A program made the translations under genes and the position numbers. From Deltaproteobacteria bacterium (GTDB lineage Bacteria > Desulfobacterota > Desulfarculia > Desulfarculales > Desulfarculaceae), in the NCBI GenBank assembly GCA_021815655.1, contig JAKAGJ010000217.1, positions 1 through 5,089 of the forward strand: DNA of 5,089 nt, read 5' to 3'. The notes below the pieces were generated by a model that ran no database searches, was not told the origin of the DNA, and worked only from the letters and a program-made list of their open reading frames with translations. Shown one piece after another: positions 1 to 5,089 of this stretch (position 1 is the stretch's first letter; every line of letters starts with the position of its first letter).

Positions 1-1
1 G

Positions 2-1201
2 TTCGCCGAGGCCGCAGGCTGGCGGCGGCTGGGCCTGCGCCGGCTGGCCGCCCAGTGCCGGCGGCAGTTCGCGCCCCACGGCGCCCATTGCGAGCTGTCG
101 CCGTTCTACCAGGCCCTCTGCCTCCAGTGCCTGCTGATGACGCGCCGGGCCTGCCTGGCCGGCCCCTGGCCCTGGCCCCGGGCGGCCCAGGCGGCCCTGA
201 CCCGGGGCCTGGATTATCTGGCGGCCCTGGCCAGGCCTGATTTCACCTGGCCCGCCCTCAACGACTCAGGCGGGGTCCGGGGTGACTACACGGCTCTTTT
301 TGCCTGGGCGGGCCAAGACTTTAAGCGCCCCGCCTGGCGCTGGCTGGGTAGCCGAGGCCAAGAGGGCGCCCCGCCTCGGCCGGGTTCACGGCGCCTGGAG
401 GAGGCCGGGTTGGTGGTGCTGGGAGGCGGTGAGCCGGGCGAGGGCCTCTGGCTGCTGCTGCGCGCCGGTCCGCCCGGCCTGGCCCACGCCCACCAGGACA
501 GCCTGTCCCTGGAGGTCCACGCCCGCCGGCCACGGGTGGTGGACCCGGGCATAAGTTCCTACGCCCCCGGCTCCCTGGCCCAGGGGTATCGGCGGGCGAG
601 CGCGCACAGCCAGCCCCTGCTGGACGGCCAAGGGGCTAGGACCGGTCCCGATGCCATCAGGAAGGAGCGCGCTGCCGGCCTGTGGCTGGCCTGGGCGCGG
701 GGGGCCACCCCCGGCGGCGCCGGTCTGGAGCGCCGGGTATGCCTGGTGCGCCAGCGCTACTGGCTGGTGTGGGACCGGGCCTGGGGCTTGCCCGGCGAGC
801 ATGACCTGCAAGTGGGATGGCAACTGTTTCCGGACCGCTGGCGCTTTGGGCGCCGGGAGCGCGCCCTGGAGGCCCCCGACGGCTTTGGGCTGCGGTTGCT
901 GCACGCGCCCCCCGGCGCGGCCCTGGACCTGGCCCGGGGGCGACGTCGTCCCCAGCGGGGCTGGGTGTCCCTGGATGGCCAGGATGTTGTGGCCCACCAT
1001 TGGCGGCTGCTGGCCCGTGGCCTCCTGCCCATGCAGGCCCTCTGGCTCCTGGCCCCCCATCCCGGCTACCAGGTGATGGAGCTGTCCGCCGCCTGGGAGG
1101 AGCTATCCCTGGTGGTGCGCGGTCCGGCGGGAGAGTTGGACCACCTGGTCCTGGGCGCGGAGCCGGGCCGAGCCGGAGCGCTTGGGCGCTACCGGCTATA
1201 G
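2..1201 (+). CDS. Heparinase II/III-family polysaccharide lyase, 5' truncated by window edge
   Basis: The frame is open from base 2 to a TAG at 1199-1201, giving 399 visible residues; the true start lies upstream. The first Met (base 137, visible residue 46) is not the start, because conserved family sequence precedes it: residues 25-37 read PHGAHCELSPFYQ, matching the D-G-x-H-x-E-x-S-P-x-Y block at the end of the alpha-helical toroid. NDS follows at 87-89. The C-terminal beta-sandwich has the family signature AHAHQDSLSLEV (H162, H164, D166), then VVDPG (179-183) and an AHS..LLDGQ block (H202, D208). The family cleaves uronic-acid-containing glycans such as heparin, heparan or alginate by beta-elimination, usually in the periplasm or outside the cell. 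Substrate and signal peptide cannot be judged here. After LLDGQ the usual Trp-containing stretch is absent, so the substrate loop is divergent. Members of this family are common in exopolysaccharide clusters, and the neighbouring GSCFA gene fits that. Family assignment is secure; activity is inferred. Confidence 0.88.
   Translation, partial: FAEAAGWRRLGLRRLAAQCRRQFAPHGAHCELSPFYQALCLQCLLMTRRACLAGPWPWPRAAQAALTRGLDYLAALARPDFTWPALNDSGGVRGDYTALFAWAGQDFKRPAWRWLGSRGQEGAPPRPGSRRLEEAGLVVLGGGEPGEGLWLLLRAGPPGLAHAHQDSLSLEVHARRPRVVDPGISSYAPGSLAQGYRRASAHSQPLLDGQGARTGPDAIRKERAAGLWLAWARGATPGGAGLERRVCLVRQRYWLVWDRAWGLPGEHDLQVGWQLFPDRWRFGRRERALEAPDGFGLRLLHAPPGAALDLARGRRRPQRGWVSLDGQDVVAHHWRLLARGLLPMQALWLLAPHPGYQVMELSAAWEELSLVVRGPAGELDHLVLGAEPGRAGALGRYRL
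1171..1197. terminator. Bulged stem-loop over both converging gene ends; candidate bidirectional terminator
   Basis: The left arm AGCCGGAGCGC (1171-1181) pairs with GCGCT-A-CCGGCT (1186-1197): 11 base pairs, nine of them G-C, with a single bulged A at 1191 and a TTGG loop (1182-1185). It lies inside the coding end of the lyase gene and includes the TAG stop of the GSCFA gene (1189-1191). No T-run follows on either strand, so it is not a classic intrinsic terminator. It may stop or stabilise the 3' ends of both converging transcripts. The structure is plain in the sequence; the function is inferred. Confidence 0.45.
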
Positions 1202-2139
1202 GTGGCGAAGAAATGGTCCATTATCAGCTCGATGGTGGGCCGGTTGACGTGGAAGTTCTCGCGGTCGTTGGTGTAGGCCGGCCTGCCCAGCAGGGGGCAC
1301 AGGATGGTGGCTATCTCGTAGGCCGGGAAGTAGCTGACGTTGGCGTGGCGGCAGGCGAACTCGTCGGCCACCGCCCGCAGGGTGGACTTGGAGTTGCAGC
1401 TGGCGCTGACGACGTCGGCGTCCTGGCGAAAGGTGGCCCACAGATGCACCGGGGAGACCGTCACCACCAGGCGGCAGTCGGGGTTGTGCTGGGCCATGAT
1501 TTCATGGATGCGCTCCAGGTTGTCCAGGTTCTCCTGGTAGCGGCTGACCCGGAAATCGTAGCGGCCCATGTCGCCGCCTTGGTTGACATAGGGTCCGGCG
1601 GGCAGGCAGATGACCGCCCCGTCGCCACGGTCCTGCCAAATCTCGGTCAGCCCCAAGGTGAGGATGAGCACCCGGGCCCGTTGCAGGGCGCGCCGTGAAT
1701 GCAGGCGGTGCCTGGCGAAATCAGCCTCGGCCCGTCCCAGGGAGTCGTAGAGCAGCACGCGCCGGTAGGGGTCCTGGACTTGGCCGTCCTGGGGGGCCAC
1801 CCACCAGCGCACCTGCGGCCGCCAGCCGCCGAAGGTGTATTCAAAGACCTGGCGCATGGAAAAGGTGTTGTACAGGCGCTCCCAGGCGGCGCTGGCGTGT
1901 TTGGCGGCGGGATGGTGGGTTTCCTCGGCCACGTAGTTGTAGCCCCGCGCCAGCAGCACCTGCTTGATCTCGCGCGCGAAGCAGGAGCCCATGGAGGCGA
2001 TGGGCGTGGCCAGGTCCAGGCCCCAGCCGGGCGCGGGGCCGCTGGGCCACGACTGGGCCAGGGCTGGCGTATCGTAGGACCCCGGCCAGACCTGCCAGGG
2101 CTGGAACCGGTGCTGGGGATGGACGTCGCTGCGCGTCAT
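1189..2139 (-). CDS. GSCFA domain-containing protein (SGNH-hydrolase-like, function unsettled)
   Basis: Complete 316-residue gene. The defining motif GSCFA is at residues 51-55, with the putative nucleophile S52. Other family blocks follow in order: NTFSM (91-95), LILTLGLTEIWQD (158-170), TVSPVHLWATF (227-237), SCNSKSTLRAVADE (247-260), YFPAYEIA (270-277), and D292 with H297 in NDRENFH as likely catalytic partners. The family belongs to the SGNH/GDSL clan, suggesting ester hydrolysis or acyl transfer, perhaps on a glycan, but no reaction is established. No signal peptide or membrane helix is visible, so it is probably cytoplasmic. The ATG at 2137-2139 is the earliest usable start, since an in-frame TAA lies two codons upstream. 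TAAGG precedes it by one base, closer than an ideal ribosome binding site. The start leaves about 50 residues before the motif. The gene converges on the lyase with a 13-bp overlap of reading frames. The domain call is strong; the role is inference. Confidence 0.9.
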   Translation of the reverse strand: MTRSDVHPQHRFQPWQVWPGSYDTPALAQSWPSGPAPGWGLDLATPIASMGSCFAREIKQVLLARGYNYVAEETHHPAAKHASAAWERLYNTFSMRQVFEYTFGGWRPQVRWWVAPQDGQVQDPYRRVLLYDSLGRAEADFARHRLHSRRALQRARVLILTLGLTEIWQDRGDGAVICLPAGPYVNQGGDMGRYDFRVSRYQENLDNLERIHEIMAQHNPDCRLVVTVSPVHLWATFRQDADVVSASCNSKSTLRAVADEFACRHANVSYFPAYEIATILCPLLGRPAYTNDRENFHVNRPTIELIMDHFFATYSR

Positions 2140-2198
2140 GCCTTACAAGCCCGTGGCCCTGGTTGCGGTTGGTAAGCATGCCCCGGGAGGCTCAACCC

Positions 2199-2227
2199 AT
2201 GATAGTCCAGCCTTTGGAGCCGGGCAA
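2199..2227 (-). promoter_or_regulatory. Putative sigma70-type promoter for the GSCFA gene
   Basis: Read on the minus strand, TTGCCC (2227-2222, 4 of 6 to TTGACA) is followed after exactly 17 bases by TATCAT (2204-2199, 5 of 6 to TATAAT). Transcription would begin near 2192, leaving a leader of roughly 50 bases before the ATG at 2139. The boxes and spacing are visible; use as a promoter is inferred. Confidence 0.45.
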
Positions 2228-2254
2228 CATCCACCCGCGCGGGGCCGGGCCGCC

Positions 2255-2284
2255 TTGGAATCGGGCGGGGTAATGGATTAGAGT
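2255..2284 (+). promoter_or_regulatory. Weak candidate promoter for the RND gene with overlapping dyad
   Basis: TTGGAA (2255-2260, 4 of 6) and TAGAGT (2279-2284, 4 of 6) are separated by 18 bases, in one of the few AT-rich patches of the intergenic region. The -10 hexamer sits exactly inside a GGAT-N6-ATCC dyad (2275-2288), where a repressor could compete with polymerase. The leader to the ATG at 2432 would be about 140 bases. Each box is weak, so this could be chance. Confidence 0.27.
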
Positions 2285-2321
2285 ATCCCTGGCCCAAACG
2301 CCCCGGGCGGGCGTCCCTGTT

Positions 2322-2337
2322 GGCGATCCGGCGATCG
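2322..2337. repeat. Tandem 8-bp direct repeat GGCGATCC / GGCGATCG
   Basis: Two adjacent 8-base units differ only in their last base. The second runs into the palindrome GCGATCGC (2331-2338). It lies about 95 bases before the RND start and could be a regulator site or simply GC-rich chance. The repeat is visible; no function can be assigned. Confidence 0.4.
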
Positions 2338-2431
2338 CGGCCGGGGCGTTCCTGGGCCGACAACGCTTTCACTCCGACGCCGCGCCCAGACCAGCCGTGG
2401 GCGGGGCGGATCGGTCAGCCACGGGCCAGCC

Positions 2432-5089
2432 ATGGGCATTGCCAGTTTTTTCATCAAGCGCCCCGTGGGCACCACCCTGCTTACCCTGGCCCTGGTCCTG
2501 GCCGGGGCCCTGGGGTTCTATCTGCTGCCGGTCTCCCCGCTGCCCCAGGTGGAATTTCCCACCATCATGGTTTCCGCCAACCTGCCGGGCGCCGACCCCG
2601 AGACCATGGCCGCCGTGGTGGCCGCTCCCCTGGAGCGCCAACTGGGGCGCATCGCCGGGGTGGCCGAGATGACCTCCTCCAACTACCGAGGCACCACCTA
2701 CGTCACCCTGCAATTCGATCTGGCCCGTGACCTGGACGGCGCGGCCAAGGACGTCCAGGCGGCCATAAACGCCGCCCGGCGCGACCTGCCCGCCAACCTG
2801 CCCAGCTACCCCACCTACCGCAAGGTCAACCCCACCGACGCCCCCATCCTGATTATGGCCCTGACCTCCCACAACCTGACCCGCGAGCGCCTGTACGATC
2901 TGGCCGACAGCCGGCTCCAGCCCATGCTGGCCCAGGTGCCGGGCGTGGGCCAGGTCAGCGTCAGCGGCGGGGCCTTGCCGGCGGTGCGGGTGCGGCTGAA
3001 CCCCGACGCCCTGGCCCACTACAACTTGAGCCTGGAAGACGTGCGGCGGGCCTTGACCAGCACCAACCTCAACCTCCCCAAGGGACAGCTCAGCGACCAG
3101 CGCCAGACCTGGGAGATCGCCGTCAACGACCAGTTGGAGCGGGCGGCGGATTACGCGCCCCTGATCCTGGCCCAGCGCTCCGGGACGGTCGTCAGGCTAA
3201 GGGACGTGGCCAGCGTCCTGGATTCCGCCGAGGACATACGCACCACCGGCCTGGTCAACGGCCGGCCGGCCGTGCTCCTGGTGGTCAGCCGCCGCCCCCA
3301 GGCCAATATCGTTCACACCGTGGACACCATCCGGGAACTGCTGCCCCGCCTGCGGGCCAGCCTGCCCGCGGATGTCCAGCTGTCGGTCATCCTGGACAGG
3401 ACCCCGCCCATCCGTCATTCCCTGCATGAGACGACCCTGGCCCTGGCCATCTCCTGCGGTTTGGTCATGCTGGTGGTTTTCTGCTTTCTGGGCAGCCCGC
3501 GCGCCACCATGATCCCCGGCCTGGCCGTGGTGGCCTCGCTGGTGGGCAGCGGGGCCTTCATGTGCCTGGCCGGCCTGTCCATAGACAACCTTTCGCTGAT
3601 GGCCCTGACCGTGGCCACCGGCCTGGTGGTGGACGACGCCATCGTGGTGCTGGAGAACATCGTCAGGCAGCTTGACCAGGGCCTGGCGCCGGCCGAGGCG
3701 GCCGCGCAGGGCGCGCGGCGCGTCTCCTTCACGGTGCTTTCCATGACCCTGTCGCTGGTGGCGGCCTTCATCCCCATTCTGCTCATGGGCGGCATGCTGG
3801 GCCGCATGGTGCGGGAATTCGCCCTGGTGCTGTCGGTGGCCATGATGCTGTCCATGCTGGTTTCGCTAAGCCTGACGCCCATGATGTGCGCGGCCTGGCT
3901 GCGAGGCGGCGGCGACAGGGAGGGCGGGGCCTGGCAACAGGGGGGCGCCCGGCTTTTCAAACGGGCCTTGGGGATCTACGACCGCTTCCTGGGCCGGGCC
4001 CTGGACCATCCCAGGCTGATGCTGGCCCTGACCATGGTGGTGGCGGGCCTGGCCATGCATCTCTACGCGGTCATGCCCAAGGGATTTTTCCCCCAGCAGG
4101 ACACCGGGCGCATCATGGGGGTCATCCAGGCGGCCCAGGACATTTCCTTCCAGGCCATGGAGCGCAAGCTCAAGGCGGTCATGGACATCATCCAGGCTGA
4201 CCCCGACGTGGAGCAGGTCAGCGGGTTCACCGGCACCGGCATCACCGCCACCAACGCCGCCCGCATGTTCATCACCCTGAAGCCCCTGGAGCAGCGCCAC
4301 GGGGGCGTGCCGGAAATATTGGGCCGCCTGCGCCGCGAGCTGGCCCAGCAGCCGGGCGCGCCCACCTATCTTCAGGTGGCCCAGGACCTGCGCATCGGCG
4401 GCCGCTCGGCCAACGCCATGTATCAATACACCCTGCAAGGCGACAGCATCGGCCAATTGAGCCGGTGGTCAAGCAAGGTGCTCGGGCAATTCAAGACCCT
4501 GCCGCAATTGGAGGACGTCAGCGCCGACCTGCAAGACAAGGGGCTGCGTTCCTGGCTGAGCATCGACCGCCAGACGGCCTCGCGCCTGGGGGTATCGGTG
4601 CGCGCCATGGACGACACCCTCTGCGACGCCTTCAGCCAACGGCAGGTTTCCATCATCTACGGCGCCCAAAACCAATACCACGTGATAATGGAACTGGAAC
4701 CGCGTTACACCCAGCACCCACGCACCCTGGGCAACCTCTTCGTGCCCACCGCCCAGGGCGTGCAAACCCCCCTGGAGGTCCTGGCCAGTCAAGAAACCAC
4801 CACCGCCCTGCTCAATGTCAACCACCAGGGGCAATCCCCGGCGGTGACCATATCGTTCAATCTGGCCCAGGGCGCGTCCTTGGGCCAAGGGGTGGGGGCC
4901 ATCGAGGAGGCCATCCGCGGCCTAGGCCTTCCCGCCGGCATTCACGGCAGCCTGCGGGGCACAGCCCAGGCCTTCCAGGACTCCCTGCGCAGCCAGCCGC
5001 TACTGATCCTGGCGGCCCTGGCGACGGTCTATATCGTCCTGGGCATTCTGTATGAAAGCTACCTGCATCCCCTGACCATCATCTCCACC
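2432..5089 (+). CDS. mdtC: HAE1-family RND multidrug efflux permease, MdtC-like, 3' truncated by window edge
   Basis: The frame is open for 886 codons from ATG 2432 to the window end; MdtC-type proteins are usually about 1020-1050 residues. RND permeases are trimeric inner-membrane proton/drug antiporters that pass substrates to a membrane-fusion protein and outer-membrane channel. In order: TM1 (about 14-32), first periplasmic lobe with PLPQVEFPTIMVSA (36-49), TM2-TM6 (about 336-487), TM7 (about 529-547), the typical MPKGFFPQQDTG (548-559), second periplasmic lobe, and TM8 (857-873) ending YESYLHPLTIIST. The proton-relay aspartates of TM4 are present (D401, D402 in VVDDAIVVLEN, equivalent to AcrB D407/D408). 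The TM10 lysine lies outside the window. NQYHVIMELEPRYTQ (747-761) and VNHQGQ (796-801) resemble E. coli MdtC more than MdtB, from memory; the symbol marks similarity, not proven orthology. The start matches the family N-terminus (FFIKRPVG), although no clear Shine-Dalgarno precedes it. No membrane-fusion gene lies upstream. Glutamine codon use shifts sharply after codon 664. Confidence 0.93.
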   Translation, partial: MGIASFFIKRPVGTTLLTLALVLAGALGFYLLPVSPLPQVEFPTIMVSANLPGADPETMAAVVAAPLERQLGRIAGVAEMTSSNYRGTTYVTLQFDLARDLDGAAKDVQAAINAARRDLPANLPSYPTYRKVNPTDAPILIMALTSHNLTRERLYDLADSRLQPMLAQVPGVGQVSVSGGALPAVRVRLNPDALAHYNLSLEDVRRALTSTNLNLPKGQLSDQRQTWEIAVNDQLERAADYAPLILAQRSGTVVRLRDVASVLDSAEDIRTTGLVNGRPAVLLVVSRRPQANIVHTVDTIRELLPRLRASLPADVQLSVILDRTPPIRHSLHETTLALAISCGLVMLVVFCFLGSPRATMIPGLAVVASLVGSGAFMCLAGLSIDNLSLMALTVATGLVVDDAIVVLENIVRQLDQGLAPAEAAAQGARRVSFTVLSMTLSLVAAFIPILLMGGMLGRMVREFALVLSVAMMLSMLVSLSLTPMMCAAWLRGGGDREGGAWQQGGARLFKRALGIYDRFLGRALDHPRLMLALTMVVAGLAMHLYAVMPKGFFPQQDTGRIMGVIQAAQDISFQAMERKLKAVMDIIQADPDVEQVSGFTGTGITATNAARMFITLKPLEQRHGGVPEILGRLRRELAQQPGAPTYLQVAQDLRIGGRSANAMYQYTLQGDSIGQLSRWSSKVLGQFKTLPQLEDVSADLQDKGLRSWLSIDRQTASRLGVSVRAMDDTLCDAFSQRQVSIIYGAQNQYHVIMELEPRYTQHPRTLGNLFVPTAQGVQTPLEVLASQETTTALLNVNHQGQSPAVTISFNLAQGASLGQGVGAIEEAIRGLGLPAGIHGSLRGTAQAFQDSLRSQPLLILAALATVYIVLGILYESYLHPLTIIST

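Larger units (their letters stand above)
2140..2431. other. Divergent intergenic region between the GSCFA and RND genes
   Basis: This 292-bp stretch separates two genes that point away from each other, so it should hold the promoters of both. I see one reasonable sigma70-like promoter on the minus strand, a weaker one on the plus strand, a short dyad over the latter (2275-2288) and a tandem 8-bp repeat (2322-2337). I see no RNA gene or known riboswitch. Short open frames here have no recognisable protein signature. Confidence 0.7.

Noticed and set aside
386..1060. Minus-strand open frame of 224 codons inside the lyase gene
   Set aside because: It is low-complexity Gln/Gly/Pro-rich sequence antisense to a conserved lyase domain; a product of GC-rich codon bias.
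137..1201. Treating ATG 137 as the true start of the lyase
   Set aside because: The frame is open to the window edge and the conserved HGAHCELSPFY block lies before this Met, so the gene begins upstream.
817..1698. Plus-strand open frame of 293 codons across the lyase/GSCFA junction
   Set aside because: It overlaps two genes with clear family motifs, is rich in Gly/Pro/Ala/Val as expected of a high-GC shadow frame, and shows no recognisable domain.
2299..2309. CGCCCCGGGCG palindrome in the intergenic region
   Set aside because: There is no loop space for a hairpin, and such G/C palindromes are expected at this base composition.
2136..2372. Minus-strand 78-codon open frame in the intergenic region
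   Set aside because: It overlaps the GSCFA start by only 4 bases, which could suggest coupling, but the Arg/Pro/Gly-rich sequence has no recognisable motif and it would cover the best promoter candidate.
2369..3019. Minus-strand open frame of 216 codons opposite the RND start
   Set aside because: It is Gly/His/Gln-rich with no domain, and lies antisense to conserved RND sequence.
3866..4456. Minus-strand open frame of 196 codons opposite the RND gene
   Set aside because: Its His/Gly/Ala-rich composition mirrors the sense codons; no family resemblance.
4465..5055. Plus-strand 196-codon open frame within the RND gene
   Set aside because: It is an out-of-frame Pro/Gly/Arg-rich shadow; the RND frame is intact through the same stretch, so there is no frameshift.

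Overview
The window is GC-rich throughout, with GCC, CTG and GGC dominating the codons. It reads as a piece of a Gram-negative bacterial chromosome: it encodes an inner-membrane RND pump of the type that works with an outer-membrane channel. The GC-rich codon use and gene mix would fit a deltaproteobacterium-like or other high-GC proteobacterial genome, but nothing here fixes the taxonomy. I see no rRNA, tRNA, CRISPR array, insertion sequence or phage gene.

Layout. (1) Positions 2-1201, plus strand: the C-terminal 399 residues of a heparinase II/III-family polysaccharide lyase whose start lies before the window. (2) Positions 1189-2139, minus strand: a complete 316-residue GSCFA-domain protein, an SGNH-hydrolase-like family without a settled function. 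It converges on the lyase and the two reading frames overlap by 13 bp. A strong 11-bp stem with one bulged A and a TTGG loop (1171-1197) covers both ends. (3) Positions 2140-2431: a 292-bp divergent intergenic region with a reasonable sigma70-type promoter for the GSCFA gene, a weaker one for the pump, a small dyad and a tandem 8-bp repeat. (4) Positions 2432-5089, plus strand: the first 886 residues of an HAE1-type RND efflux permease resembling MdtC, cut by the window end just after transmembrane helix 8.

How they fit together. The lyase and the GSCFA protein are both plausible members of an extracellular or capsular polysaccharide locus, one cleaving a uronic-acid-containing glycan and one perhaps adding or removing an ester group. 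That link is inferred from family and position only. The pump is transcribed away from them and looks like a separate unit; no membrane-fusion gene precedes it.

The most unusual signals are the hairpin built into the overlapping gene ends and an abrupt change in glutamine codon choice inside the pump gene near 4424 (3 of 31 CAA before, 13 of 22 after). I did not find convincing evidence for an undescribed multi-gene system.
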